A DNA stretch of 64,000 bases from Pseudomonas rhizoryzae (GTDB lineage: Bacteria; Pseudomonadota; Gammaproteobacteria; Pseudomonadales; Pseudomonadaceae). A program made the translations under genes and the position numbers. Where the stretch lies: positions 62,001 to 126,000 of the forward strand of contig NZ_SULM01000013.1 of assembly GCF_005250615.1 (NCBI RefSeq), given 5' to 3'. Of this stretch, positions 18,670 to 28,396 are shown piece by piece. Each line of letters starts with the position of its first letter. The stretch's first letter is position 1. Below the pieces are notes generated by a model. It was given only the letters and a program-made list of their open reading frames with translations, was not told the origin of the DNA and did not search any database.

Positions 18670-20760
18670 TTACTGCCGCTGGGCGGCGGCGGCCTTGCTG
18701 TCGGTCATGCCGGTGGTGTTGCCCAGCAGGCTGGCGGTGGCGGTCTGGATGAAGGCTTCCAGGCGCTTCTGCAGCTCGGGCGCACTGGCGTCGCCCTTGA
18801 GCACTTCGCCGCCGGCCTGGGTACCCAGGTGGTAGCGATAGAGCACGGCGTCGCGATCACGCGGCTTGACCAGGATGCGATCGCCGGTCACCAGGGCGAC
18901 GGTCTGGTCGCTACCCGACGGCTTGATCACGGCGACGCCCTGGTCGCCCTGGGGCAGGCCGAGCAGGTCGCGCCCCCAGCACTGGTGCTGGGTCGGCTGG
19001 CCGAAGCGGGCCAGGACGGTGGGTACCACGTCGATCTGGCTGCCCACGGTGTCACGGCGGGCGCCGAAGGTTTCCTGCACGCCCGGACCGATCAATAGCA
19101 GCGGCACGTTGAAGCGTGACAGGTCCATCTCGGTGATCTGCTCGTTATTGCCGAAGCCGTGGTCGCCGAGGATCACGAACAGAGTGTTCTTGTACCAGGG
19201 CTCGTTTTTCACCTTGGCGAAGAACTGGCCCAGCGACCAGTCGGCGTAGCGCATGGCGGTGAGGTGCTCGTCGAGCGAGCCATGCCCGGTGACCGGCGTG
19301 ACCGGCAGGTCCTTGGGCAACGCATAGGGCGTATGGTTGGACAGCGTCTGCAGCAGCGCATAGAAGGGCTTGCCGTCCGGCGCCTTGGCCAGCTTGTCCA
19401 GTTCCTGCACCGAGCGGTCGAACATGTCCTGGTCAGAGACGCCCCAGGTCGGATCCATGAACACCGGGTTGACGAAGTCTTCACGGCCGACGAAGCGGGT
19501 CATGCCCTGATTGCTGAAGAAGCCGGACTGGTTGTCCCACTGGAAGTTGCCGTTGTAGACGTAGACGTCGTCGAAACCCCGGGTGCTGAGCAATTGCGGC
19601 AGGCCGGAGAACTGGTGGGCGCCCTCGGGCATGCGCATCAGGTACTCGAAGGCCGGCAGGTTGGGGAAGCAGGCCATGCTGGCGAACATGCCCTGGTGGG
19701 TATGGGTGCCGTTGGAGAAGAAGCGGGTGAACAGGGTGCCTTGCTTGGCCAGGGCATCGAAATTCGGGGTGATGCCGTCCTGGTTGCCGAGGGCGCCGAT
19801 GTAGCGACCGGCCATGCTTTCCATGAGGATGACCACCACGTTGCGTACCTGGGGCAACTTGCCTTCGGCGGGCGGCGTGTAGATCCGGCGGATGGCGGCC
19901 TTGTCGGCGTCGATCAGTTCATCGCGCGGGGTCAGCAGCATTTGCCGGGTGACGGCCAGGGCCTCGGCGGCCGGCATGGTTGCCTTCCAGCTGTTGTCGC
20001 GGTGATCGGAGAAGCTGTTCTCGGCGGCATTGATCAGGGTCAGGGTGCCGTTCAGGCCGAGGTGATTGGCGAACATCGAATCGGTGGTGTAGGCATCGCC
20101 CCAACGCAGCGGCGGACCGGATCTCAGGGTGCCCCGGGCGGCGATGACCGCCACCACCAGGCAGAGCAGGAACACCGCACCCCGGCGATACCAGACCGGC
20201 GGACGCGGCGCGGCATAGCGGCGGGTGGCCCGCTCGATGCCGAAGAACACCAGGCCCAGCAGCAGCGTAGCCACGGCCCAGGCCAAGAGCAGACGCACCA
20301 CTGGGAAGCCGTTCCAGATCATGCTGGTGACGGTATGCAGATCTTCCTGCATGTATTGGAAAACCAGGCTGTTCAGGCGCTGATGGAATTCCCGGTAGAA
20401 GTTCAGCTCGCCAACGCCCAGCAGCAGGCAGAGGCTGGCCGCCAGGGTGAACCAACCGGCCTGCAGGCGACGCGCGGCCATGGCTCTGGCGCTCAACAGG
20501 CAGAGCAGCGAGGGTACGCAGATATAGACCACCAGGCGCAGATCGAAGCGAGCACCGTTGAAGAAGGCTTCGGCGAAGGTGGCGAAGGGCGAATTGCCTA
20601 TCAGGTCGGTGTTGTAGCCCAGCAGCGCCAGGCGCAGCAGGGTGAACATGACCATCAGCGCCAGGGCGCAACCCAGCACGAAGCTCAGGTGGCTGCCCAG
20701 CGTCGGCACCGGCCGGACGCCGGCGGCGCGTGGGGATTGGGGGACTTCCGTTTGCGACAT
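18670..20760 (-). CDS. LTA synthase family membrane sulfatase/phosphoglycerol transferase
   Basis: This 696-residue protein has five predicted N-terminal membrane helices (about 25-205) and a large periplasmic alkaline-phosphatase/sulfatase-fold domain (about 305-640). Visible family features are VVVILMESMAGRYIG with the metal-binding glutamate, SNGTHTHQGMFASM with the likely nucleophilic threonine, and FVILGDHGFGNNEQI with Asp-His metal ligands. Relatives such as LtaS and OpgB transfer phosphoglycerol from phosphatidylglycerol to glycans or teichoic acid, and Gram-negative members modify periplasmic glucans. The exact substrate here cannot be read from sequence. It is divergent from the moxR operon. 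Confidence 0.88.
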   Translation of the reverse strand: MSQTEVPQSPRAAGVRPVPTLGSHLSFVLGCALALMVMFTLLRLALLGYNTDLIGNSPFATFAEAFFNGARFDLRLVVYICVPSLLCLLSARAMAARRLQAGWFTLAASLCLLLGVGELNFYREFHQRLNSLVFQYMQEDLHTVTSMIWNGFPVVRLLLAWAVATLLLGLVFFGIERATRRYAAPRPPVWYRRGAVFLLCLVVAVIAARGTLRSGPPLRWGDAYTTDSMFANHLGLNGTLTLINAAENSFSDHRDNSWKATMPAAEALAVTRQMLLTPRDELIDADKAAIRRIYTPPAEGKLPQVRNVVVILMESMAGRYIGALGNQDGITPNFDALAKQGTLFTRFFSNGTHTHQGMFASMACFPNLPAFEYLMRMPEGAHQFSGLPQLLSTRGFDDVYVYNGNFQWDNQSGFFSNQGMTRFVGREDFVNPVFMDPTWGVSDQDMFDRSVQELDKLAKAPDGKPFYALLQTLSNHTPYALPKDLPVTPVTGHGSLDEHLTAMRYADWSLGQFFAKVKNEPWYKNTLFVILGDHGFGNNEQITEMDLSRFNVPLLLIGPGVQETFGARRDTVGSQIDVVPTVLARFGQPTQHQCWGRDLLGLPQGDQGVAVIKPSGSDQTVALVTGDRILVKPRDRDAVLYRYHLGTQAGGEVLKGDASAPELQKRLEAFIQTATASLLGNTTGMTDSKAAAAQRQ

Positions 20761-21071
20761 GAAAACACCTGGTCAAAGGGGCGGGAATTCGCGGCGGGGC
20801 CGCTCGGCAACGACGGCGAGGACGTCTCGCGCGCAGCCGACAGGCGGAGGAGTGTAACCGCCCCGCTCCGCTGCGCCAGCCTTGTAGCGCCCTGATTTGG
20901 CGCGGCGAGACGCCGGCCGTGCCGGAAATTGCGCAGCCTGACGCAGGCATCGTCAAATTTTCGTCAAGGGATTGTCTGGAGACGACCTCCGCGCAGGCAT
21001 GGGCGGCAGCCAGCGCTTGCAGTAAAATCCAGCACCTTTTCACCGCTCCAGCGCCGTATTCAGGATGCCCC
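20761..21071. other. Divergent intergenic region, no gene seen
   Basis: This 311-bp gap separates the LTA-synthase-family gene from moxR. I see no credible coding frame or RNA. CGTCAA is repeated at 20951 and 20962, one helical turn apart, which could be a regulator half-site pair. TAAAAT at 21023 could be a moxR -10 box, but without a convincing -35 box. Confidence 0.4.
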
Positions 21072-22031
21072 ATGGCTCACCGTGACGCTCTGCAGGTGCT
21101 GCGCACCTATCTGACCAGCCAGATCCTCGGCCAGGAAACCCTGGTGGAGCGGCTGCTCATCGCAGTGCTGGCGGATGGGCACCTATTGGTGGAAGGTGCG
21201 CCGGGGCTGGCCAAGACCAAGGCCATCAAGGACCTGGCGGAAGGCCTGGAGGCGGACTTCCACCGCATCCAGTTCACCCCCGACCTGCTGCCCGCCGACA
21301 TCACCGGCACCGAGATCTACCGCCCGGATACCGCGAGCTTCTCCTTCCAGCAGGGACCGATCTTCCACAACCTGGTCCTGGCCGACGAGATCAACCGGGC
21401 GCCGGCCAAGGTGCAGTCGGCACTGCTGGAAGCCATGGCCGAGCGCCAGGTGAGCATCGGCCGCACCTCCTACGCCCTGCCCGAGCTGTTCCTGGTGATG
21501 GCGACCCAGAACCCCATCGAGCAGGAGGGTACCTATCCCCTGCCCGAGGCCCAGCTCGACCGCTTCCTGATGCACGTCAAGATCGGCTACCCCGACGCCT
21601 CGGTGGAGCGCCGCATCCTGGCCCAGGCCCGCGGCGAGGCCCTGGAGGGCGAAACCCTGCCGACCGAGCGGGTCAGCCAGGCGGCCATCGCCGCGGCGCG
21701 CCGCGAGGTATTGAGCCTGTACATGGCCGATGCCGTGGAGGAGTACCTGGTGCAGCTGATCATGGCGACCCGTACCCCGGGGCGTTTCGACCAGGATCTG
21801 GCGCACTGGATCACCTATGGCGCCAGCCCGCGCGGTTCCATCGCCCTGGATCGCTGCGCCCGGGCCCATGCCTGGCTGGCGGGCCGGGATTTCGTCAGTC
21901 CGGAGGATATCCAGGCGGTGGTGTTCGATGTATTGCGCCATCGCATCATCCTGTCGTTCGAGGCGGAGGCTGCCGGCATCGATCACGACCGGGTGGTGCA
22001 GCGCATCCTCGATCTGGTGGCCGTGGCCTGA
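21072..22031 (+). CDS. MoxR-family AAA+ ATPase
   Basis: This 319-residue MoxR ATPase is chaperone-like and acts together with the VWA proteins encoded downstream. Motifs are Walker A GAPGLAKTKA, Walker B LVLADEINRAPAKVQ, sensor 1 VMATQNPIEQEG and the arginine-finger region LPEAQLDRFLMHV. ATG 21072 has AGGA about 8 bases upstream; in-frame residues further upstream are not conserved. It is the first gene of a six-gene operon with overlapping or nearly touching genes. Confidence 0.94.
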   Translation: MAHRDALQVLRTYLTSQILGQETLVERLLIAVLADGHLLVEGAPGLAKTKAIKDLAEGLEADFHRIQFTPDLLPADITGTEIYRPDTASFSFQQGPIFHNLVLADEINRAPAKVQSALLEAMAERQVSIGRTSYALPELFLVMATQNPIEQEGTYPLPEAQLDRFLMHVKIGYPDASVERRILAQARGEALEGETLPTERVSQAAIAAARREVLSLYMADAVEEYLVQLIMATRTPGRFDQDLAHWITYGASPRGSIALDRCARAHAWLAGRDFVSPEDIQAVVFDVLRHRIILSFEAEAAGIDHDRVVQRILDLVAVA

Positions 22032-22032
22032 G

Positions 22033-22971
22033 ATGGCCGAGCGCAACGGCGTGACCCTGGGCCTGGCCGAGCTCATCGAGATGCGCCACCGGGTGGTCGA
22101 GGTGCAACTGTTTTCCGCCGCCGGACGGCGCAGCCCATTGATCGGCCTGCACCACTCGCGCCTGCGTGGCCGCGGCGTGGACTTCGACCAGGTGCGCGCC
22201 TACCAGCCCGGCGACGACGTGCGGGCCATCGACTGGCGCGTCACCGCCCGCACCCGCGAGCCCCACACCAAGTTGTTCCACGAAGAGCGCGAACGCCCGG
22301 TCTATCTGCTGCTGGAGCAGAGTCCGCGCACCTTCTTCGGCACCGGCCAGCAATTCAAGTCGGTATTGGCCGCGCGGCTGGCGGCCCTGATCGGCTGGGC
22401 GGTGCTGGAACACAACGACCGGATCGGCGGCATGATCTTCGGTGGCGAGCGCCTGCACGAGGTACGCCCGCGGCGCAGCAAGCAGAATCTGCTGCGCTTC
22501 TTCGACCATCTGCTCAACGCCAATCGCGCCTTGCAGGATCCGGCACTGGCCCAGGTACCGCGGATCAGCTTCAACCAGGTCTTGCGCCGCGCTCGGGAGG
22601 TGCTGCGCCCGGGCAGCCTGGCCCTGGTGATCTGCGACGAGCGCAGCCTGGACGTGGCGACCGAGCAACACCTCACCCTGCTGTCGCGGCACAGCGATCT
22701 GGTCCTGCTGCCGCTCTCCGATCCGCTCGATCACGCCCTGCCCCAGGCCGGCCTGCTGAGATTCACCAGCGGCCAGGCCGAGGTCGAGCTGGACACCGAT
22801 CGCGCCGACGTCCGCCAGGGCTATGCCGAACAGGCCGCCCACCGTCGCGAGCGCTGGACCGAGCTCAGCTTGCGCCTGGGCATTCCGCTGTTGCCGCTGT
22901 CCACCGCCGACGACCTGGTCGAGCAGCTCCGCCATCTGCTGCGCCAGCATCGTCCGGGGTATGCCTCGTGA
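22033..22971 (+). CDS. DUF58 domain protein (MoxR-associated)
   Basis: This 312-residue protein begins MAERNGVTLGLAELIEMR one base after the moxR stop. It contains the DUF58 signature VRAYQPGDDVRAIDWRVTAR followed by a degenerate VWA-like region. DUF58 proteins are constant partners of MoxR ATPases in operons thought to assemble or mature envelope or metal-binding complexes. Its molecular role is not established. Confidence 0.9.
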   Translation: MAERNGVTLGLAELIEMRHRVVEVQLFSAAGRRSPLIGLHHSRLRGRGVDFDQVRAYQPGDDVRAIDWRVTARTREPHTKLFHEERERPVYLLLEQSPRTFFGTGQQFKSVLAARLAALIGWAVLEHNDRIGGMIFGGERLHEVRPRRSKQNLLRFFDHLLNANRALQDPALAQVPRISFNQVLRRAREVLRPGSLALVICDERSLDVATEQHLTLLSRHSDLVLLPLSDPLDHALPQAGLLRFTSGQAEVELDTDRADVRQGYAEQAAHRRERWTELSLRLGIPLLPLSTADDLVEQLRHLLRQHRPGYAS

Positions 22972-23462
22972 ACCCCGGCGTACCCAATCTGGAGCCGTTG
23001 CGCCTGCCGCCGGAGCCGCCCTTCTGGCCGCCCGCGCCGGGCTGGTGGCTGCTGGCACTGGTGGTGCTGGCACTGGGCCTGTTCCTGCGGCATCGCCGTG
23101 GCCGCCGCCCGTTGGTCACCGCGCCGGTCATCGAGGAAAGCAGCGAGGAAGACCTGCGCAGTACCGCCCTGGCCGAACTGACCCGCCTGCCCCGCCCCTA
23201 CGGTGCCCCGGCCGGCCCCTGGCTGCAGGCGCTCAACGCCCTGCTCAAGCGTCTCTGCCGTGCCAGCTATCCGGATCAGATCAGCCAGACCCTGAGTGGT
23301 CGCGACTGGCTGGCCTTTCTCGATTCCCGCTGCCCGGCGGCCGGCCTGACGCGCTACATGATCCTGGTGGATGGCGGCTACCGTCCGGATCTCCGGCTCG
23401 AAGACCGCACCATCGACGGCTTGCAGGACGCGGTCGCCACCTGGATCCGCAAGCATGTTTGA
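22968..23462 (+). CDS. DUF4381 membrane protein
   Basis: This 164-residue protein has one membrane helix (about 25-42, GWWLLALVVLALGLFL). A soluble part includes LNALLKRLCRASYP and a conserved SGRDWLAFLDSRCP. The GTG start at 22968 overlaps the DUF58 stop by four bases. DUF4381 genes occur almost only between DUF58 and VWA genes of MoxR operons, and the context is the main functional clue. Confidence 0.88.
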   Translation: MNPGVPNLEPLRLPPEPPFWPPAPGWWLLALVVLALGLFLRHRRGRRPLVTAPVIEESSEEDLRSTALAELTRLPRPYGAPAGPWLQALNALLKRLCRASYPDQISQTLSGRDWLAFLDSRCPAAGLTRYMILVDGGYRPDLRLEDRTIDGLQDAVATWIRKHV

Positions 23463-24453
23463 ATTCGCCTGGCCCTGGCTCTGGCTGCTGGCACCGCTGC
23501 CCTGGCTGCTGCGCGTGCTGCTGCCCGCCGCGGACAGCGGCCAGGCGGCCCTGCGGGTCGAGTTCCTCAGCGAACTCACGCATCTCGGCGGTCGTACCGC
23601 GCGCTCCGGCAGCCTCAGCGGCGCCCGGCGCCTGCTGCCCTACCTGCTGGGCTGGCTGCTGATCCTGGCCGCGGCGGCCCGGCCACAGTGGGTGGGCCCA
23701 CCCCAGCCGCTCGCCGTGAGCGGTCGCGATCTGCTGCTGGCGGTGGACGTCTCCGGCTCGATGGACACCCCGGATATGCAGCTGGGTGACGAGAACGTCA
23801 GCCGCCTGACGCTGGTCAAGCAGTTGCTCGGTCGCTTCATCGACAGCCGCCAGGGCGACCGGGTCGGGCTGATCCTGTTCGGCTCCCAGGCCTATCTGCA
23901 AGCGCCCTTGACTGCCGACCGGCGCACCGTGCACACCCTGCTGGACGAAGCCCAGATCGGCCTGGCCGGGCGCAACACGGCGGTGGGCGATGCCGTGGGC
24001 CTGGCGGTCAAGCACCTGCGCAAACGGCCGGACAACAGCCGCACCCTGATCCTGGTCACCGATGGCGCCAGCAACGGCGGGGTGGTGACGCCTGCGGTGG
24101 CGGCCGCCCTGGCGGCGAGCGAGCGGGTCCGGGTCTACACCCTGGGCATCGGCGCCGATCCGGACCCGCTCGCCGCCGGGAGCACGCCGAGCGACCTCGA
24201 CGAGCCGATGCTGCGCCATCTCGCCGAAGTCACCAACGGCGCCTACTTCCGGGTGAGATCCAGCGAGGAACTCGCGGCGGTGTCCCGCCAGCTCGACCGC
24301 CTCGAACCCATCCGCCAGCAGCCCGACCAGGCTCGCCCGACCAAGGAACTCTATCCCTGGCCCCTGGCCATGGCGTTGCTGCTTGGCCTGGCCATGGCCG
24401 TCGCCCGCCTGCCACTGCCCGAGCGCTGGCGCCGCCTGGGAGGACGCCCATGA
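23455..24453 (+). CDS. VWA domain membrane protein (BatA-like)
   Basis: This 332-residue protein has two N-terminal membrane helices (about 1-22 and 62-78), a von Willebrand factor A domain (about 90-285) and a C-terminal helix (about 302-320). The metal-ion-dependent adhesion site is intact: DVSGS in LLLAVDVSGSMDTPD, with a later conserved threonine region around GRNTAVGDAVG. It overlaps the DUF4381 gene by 8 bases and the next gene by 4. It probably senses or binds an envelope partner under MoxR control. Confidence 0.9.
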   Translation: MFEFAWPWLWLLAPLPWLLRVLLPAADSGQAALRVEFLSELTHLGGRTARSGSLSGARRLLPYLLGWLLILAAAARPQWVGPPQPLAVSGRDLLLAVDVSGSMDTPDMQLGDENVSRLTLVKQLLGRFIDSRQGDRVGLILFGSQAYLQAPLTADRRTVHTLLDEAQIGLAGRNTAVGDAVGLAVKHLRKRPDNSRTLILVTDGASNGGVVTPAVAAALAASERVRVYTLGIGADPDPLAAGSTPSDLDEPMLRHLAEVTNGAYFRVRSSEELAAVSRQLDRLEPIRQQPDQARPTKELYPWPLAMALLLGLAMAVARLPLPERWRRLGGRP

Positions 24454-26123
24454 GCGACTGGCTGCCGCTGTTCTTGCGCCCGGCCTGGCTACTGGCGCTG
24501 CTGCCGGTCGCCCTGGTGATCTGGGCATTGCGCCAGCGCCGCCATCGTCATGGCAGTTGGCTGGCGCTGCTCCCACCCGCCCTGCATCCCTGGCTGCTCA
24601 GCGACGGTGACCGCCAACGCTCGCCGCTCGGCTTGAGCCTGCTGGGCGCCGCGGGACTGCTGGCCTGCCTCGCCTTGGCCGGCCCCAGTTGGCAGCAAGG
24701 CGAGCAGCAGAGCTTCCGGCGTAACGATCCCCTGGTGGTGGTACTGGCGCTGACCCCGGATCTGCTCGCCACCGATGTCACCCCCAATCGCCTGCTGGCC
24801 GTGCAACGCAAGCTGCAGGACCTGCTCAAGGCACGCCAGGATGGCGAGACCGCCATCGTCGTCTATGCCGGCAGCGCCCACACCCTGGTGCCGCTGACCG
24901 ATGACCTGGCGACCACGGAAAACCTGCTGATGGCCCTGCGCCCCTCGATCATGCCGGTGCCGGGTCAGCGCGCCGATCTGGGTGTCGCCCAGGCGTTGCA
25001 GCTGCTCGGACCGGCGCCGAGTCCGAGCGCCCGCCTGCTGCTCATCGCCAGCAGCCTGGATGATCGCGAACGCCAGGGTATCGAGCGCCTGCTGCAGGGC
25101 CATCTGCGCCAGCTGGCGATCCTCGGACCGGGCACGCCGCAAGGCGCCCCGGTGGCGACCGAGACGGGCAACTACCTGAGCGACGCGGCGGGTGGCATCC
25201 GTATCGCCCGCCTGGCGGAAGGACAATTACAGGGCCTGGCTCAGACCCTGGGGGGGCGTTATCAGCGGCTGCAACGCGACGACAGCGACCTGCGTCGGCT
25301 CGGCCTGCTGGAACGCCCGGACGAGGTCAGGCTCAACGACGGCGAAGGCCCCTCGGGCTGGCGCGACCAGGGCTATCTGCTGCTCCTGCCGCTGCTGCTA
25401 CTGGTCGCCTGTGGTGCGCGGCGCGGCTGGCTGCTGTGCCTGCCCTTCTGTCTGCTGCTGACGCCGCCACCCGCGCAGGCGGGCGGCTGGGACGACCTCT
25501 GGCTAAGACGCGACCAACAGGGCATGCAACTGCTGGGCGACGATCAACCCGCGGCAGCCGCCGAACGCTTCGCCGATGAGCGCTGGCGCGGCGTGGCCCT
25601 CTATCGCAGTGGCGACTATCCCGGTGCCGCCGCCGCCTTCGCCCGCGATCCTTCCGCGGACGGCCACTACAACCGAGGTAACGCCCTGGCCATGGCCGGT
25701 CGCTACGACGAGGCGCTACGTGCCTACAACGCCGCGCTGGTCCTGCGTCCGGACCTGGCCGTCGCCCTGCGCAACCGTAACCGCCTCGAGCGTCTGCTCG
25801 CCCAGCGCGCGGCCGCTCAGGCAGAGGCCGCCGCCCGCAGCCACAAGCCCCAGGCCGCCACCGCGACCAGTGGCCAGGCCGACGAGCTCAGCAATGCCAG
25901 CAGCGCCAGTCCCGACACCACCGCCGCAGCCAGCCCGCAGTTCCAGGCCCAGGCCGGCGCCGACTGGCTGGTCAGCCCCAGCTCCGCCGACGATCCTCAG
26001 GTGGAAGAGCAACGCCAGGCGGCCGAACAATGGTTGCGGGAAATTCCCGACAATCCGGCCGACCTCTTGCGTCGCAAGTTCTGGTATCAGCAGCAACAAC
26101 GTGAGGAGAACGCGTTGCAATGA
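24450..26123 (+). CDS. VWA-TPR membrane protein (BatB/BatC-like) with degenerate MIDAS
   Basis: This 557-residue protein has N-terminal membrane helices (about 8-25 and 58-75), a VWA-like domain (about 90-285), another membrane segment (about 308-345) and a C-terminal TPR (GHYNRGNALAMAGRYDEAL, about 410-440). A Ser/Ala/Gln-rich tail follows. Where BatB proteins normally carry a DxSxS metal site, this one reads VVVLALTPDLLATDVTPNRL, so the first Asp and the serines are missing. The downstream LATDVTPNRL matches the family. It overlaps both neighbours by four bases. Confidence 0.88.
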   Translation: MSDWLPLFLRPAWLLALLPVALVIWALRQRRHRHGSWLALLPPALHPWLLSDGDRQRSPLGLSLLGAAGLLACLALAGPSWQQGEQQSFRRNDPLVVVLALTPDLLATDVTPNRLLAVQRKLQDLLKARQDGETAIVVYAGSAHTLVPLTDDLATTENLLMALRPSIMPVPGQRADLGVAQALQLLGPAPSPSARLLLIASSLDDRERQGIERLLQGHLRQLAILGPGTPQGAPVATETGNYLSDAAGGIRIARLAEGQLQGLAQTLGGRYQRLQRDDSDLRRLGLLERPDEVRLNDGEGPSGWRDQGYLLLLPLLLLVACGARRGWLLCLPFCLLLTPPPAQAGGWDDLWLRRDQQGMQLLGDDQPAAAAERFADERWRGVALYRSGDYPGAAAAFARDPSADGHYNRGNALAMAGRYDEALRAYNAALVLRPDLAVALRNRNRLERLLAQRAAAQAEAAARSHKPQAATATSGQADELSNASSASPDTTAAASPQFQAQAGADWLVSPSSADDPQVEEQRQAAEQWLREIPDNPADLLRRKFWYQQQQREENALQ

Positions 26124-27703
26124 AGCCCTATCCGTTGCTCGTGACCCTCGCGCTGCTGGCGCCCGCCCTCCAGGCGGCCGATCTCAGCGCGCGCCTGGAG
26201 CGCAGCCAGGTCGGTGAAAACGAGACCCTCGACCTTATCCTCGAAACCACCGACCCCGCCCAGTTCGGCAAACCCGACCTCGGTCCGCTGGCGCAGGACT
26301 TCAAGGTGCTGGGCGTCCGGCAGAACAGCCTGCCCCCTGGCGAACGAGTGACCACCCGTTGGAACGTGACCCTGCAACCCAAGAGCAGCGGTGCCCTCAC
26401 CATTCCCGCCCTTACCCTGGACGGCGCCCGCAGCCAGCCGCTGAGCGTGACCGTCGAGGCGAGCGCCGCCAAGCGGCATACCCGCGAACCCGTCTATCTG
26501 GAAGCGTCCGTGGACCGTACCAAGGTCTACGTGCAGGCGGAGGCTATCCTTACCATCCGTCTCTATCACGCGGTGGCGCTCTACGACGACCACGTGCTGA
26601 CACCGCCTACCCCCAGCGATGCCCGGGTCGATCTGCTGGGTACGCCGCAGGTCTACGAGCGCGACATCGACGGCGTACGGCATGGGGTGATCGAATGGCG
26701 CTATGCCATCCATCCCCTGCAAAGCGGCACCCTGGTGCTGCCGCCCCAGACCTTCAGTGCCACCCTGGCCGGCGGCATCGACGACAGCTCGCGGGCCGGC
26801 CAGCCGATCCAGTTGCGCACCCAGGCCTTGACCCTGGAGGTCCAGCCCCAGCCGGCAGGCTATCCACCACAAACGCCCTGGCTGCCAGCGCGCAGCCTGA
26901 CCCTCACCCAACAGTGGAATCCCGCACCGGAAAACGCTCGCGAAGGCAGTGCCCTGACCCGGACGCTGCAATTGCGGGCCGAGGGGTTGGCAGCGAGCCA
27001 ACTACCGCCGCTGGTGCTGCCCGAGGTCGCGGGCGTGAAGCGCTACGCTGAACAGCCGCGGTTGTCCGTGCAGGCGCAGCCCAGTGGACTGGTCGGCCAA
27101 CGCGAAGAGCGCATCGCGCTGATCCCGACGTCCACCGGCGACAAGCTGTTGCCACCGGTGGAGGTGGTCTGGTGGAACACCGAGACCGATACCCTGGAGC
27201 GGGCGACCTTGCCGGCGCAAACCCTGGTGGTCGCCGAAGATCCGACCCTGCAACCCGCCCCCACGCCGAGCACGGCCAAGGCCGCCAGCGGCGAACGCGG
27301 CCTGTGGCGCTGGCAACTGGCGACCGCCTTCCTGGCGCTGACCACCCTGCTGGGCTTCGGTCTCTGGTGGCGGGCGCGGCGCCAGCCGGCGGTCTTGCCG
27401 GCGACGCCCGGCGTGGACAGTCGCCTGCAACGCGAAGACCTGCTGCGCGCCTGCCAGAGCAACGATCCCCACGCCACTCGCCATGCCCTGGACGCCTGGG
27501 CCCGGCAGCAACCGGAAACCTTGGCCGCCATGGGTGCCCGCTTCGAACCGCTGGCCGCCGCCCTCGACGATCTCAATGGCGCGCTGTACAGCGAAGCCGG
27601 TCAGCGCTGGCAGGGCGAGACGCTGTGGCAGGCGATCAACGCCCTGCCACCGCTCACGCCCGAGGCGGTTCATCACACCCTACCGCCGCTCTATCCGCGC
27701 TGA
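26120..27703 (+). CDS. BatD-family periplasmic protein
   Basis: This 527-residue protein has a signal peptide (about 1-19, ending LQAADL), tandem immunoglobulin-like BatD regions ([14 protein letters not shown] near 31; [20 protein letters not shown] near 127) and a C-terminal membrane helix (about 395-413). A short cytoplasmic tail follows. It is the last gene of the MoxR operon and overlaps the convergent yceH gene by 13 bases. BatD proteins support aerotolerance or envelope stress in other bacteria; that role here is inference. Confidence 0.9.
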   Translation: MKPYPLLVTLALLAPALQAADLSARLERSQVGENETLDLILETTDPAQFGKPDLGPLAQDFKVLGVRQNSLPPGERVTTRWNVTLQPKSSGALTIPALTLDGARSQPLSVTVEASAAKRHTREPVYLEASVDRTKVYVQAEAILTIRLYHAVALYDDHVLTPPTPSDARVDLLGTPQVYERDIDGVRHGVIEWRYAIHPLQSGTLVLPPQTFSATLAGGIDDSSRAGQPIQLRTQALTLEVQPQPAGYPPQTPWLPARSLTLTQQWNPAPENAREGSALTRTLQLRAEGLAASQLPPLVLPEVAGVKRYAEQPRLSVQAQPSGLVGQREERIALIPTSTGDKLLPPVEVVWWNTETDTLERATLPAQTLVVAEDPTLQPAPTPSTAKAASGERGLWRWQLATAFLALTTLLGFGLWWRARRQPAVLPATPGVDSRLQREDLLRACQSNDPHATRHALDAWARQQPETLAAMGARFEPLAAALDDLNGALYSEAGQRWQGETLWQAINALPPLTPEAVHHTLPPLYPR

Positions 27704-28356
27704 GCGGCTTCCTCCAGGCGCGCCAGGCGCTCTTCCAGCGTGGCGATCCGGGCTTCCAGGGCTTCCAGCCGTCCTTCGCGACCACCCGCTGACGCCGCGC
27801 CTTCGCTGGCACTGCCCAGCTGAGCGATCTGGGCCTCGCGCTCCGCGGCACTGCCGAACAGATGCAGGTAGCGCTCTTCGCGCTGCCCGGGCTGACGGCC
27901 AAGACCGACAGCCAAGCCGCGGGCGATCAGGCGCTCCAGGTGATGGCGCACCTGCTCGGTATCGTCGAAGGCATGCATCCGCCCGCTGCGGGCGAGCAAC
28001 TCACCCAGGGTCTGGGGACCGCGCAGGAACAACAGCGCACAGAGCACCCACTGCGGGGGTGGCAATTCCAGCGCCTTGTCCAGGCGCTGCTCCCAGCGAT
28101 CCGCCCGACTGCCCATCACCAGACGGGCCAGGCCGCGCTCTTCCAACCGCCGCAGCCCCTGCCCCACTTCGCCCGGGGTCAGGTTGAGCACCGGCTCGCG
28201 ACTGGTCTTCTGGTTGCAGGCCAGTACCAGCGCATTGAGGGTCAGCGGATAGGTTTCTGGCGTGGTCAGCTGCTTTTCGATCAGGCTGCCGAGGACGCGG
28301 ATCTCGGCCGCGCTCAGCGGTTCTTCAGCGAAGGCAGGGGTGGCTTCTTGGCTCAT
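27691..28356 (-). CDS. yceH: YceH family protein (DUF480)
   Basis: This 221-residue protein is built from two winged-helix-like domains ([40 protein letters not shown]) and ends in a short coiled coil ([20 protein letters not shown]). ATG 28356 has GGAG about 8 bases upstream. The function of YceH is not firmly known; the fold suggests nucleic-acid or regulatory binding. It is convergent with batD, and its start lies inside the 3' neighbour spacing of the EamA gene. Confidence 0.9.
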   Translation of the reverse strand: MSQEATPAFAEEPLSAAEIRVLGSLIEKQLTTPETYPLTLNALVLACNQKTSREPVLNLTPGEVGQGLRRLEERGLARLVMGSRADRWEQRLDKALELPPPQWVLCALLFLRGPQTLGELLARSGRMHAFDDTEQVRHHLERLIARGLAVGLGRQPGQREERYLHLFGSAAEREAQIAQLGSASEGAASAGGREGRLEALEARIATLEERLARLEEAAQRG

Positions 28357-28396
28357 GGCGAACTCCGCAAGGATGAGGCGCCAGCCTAGCCTGCCG

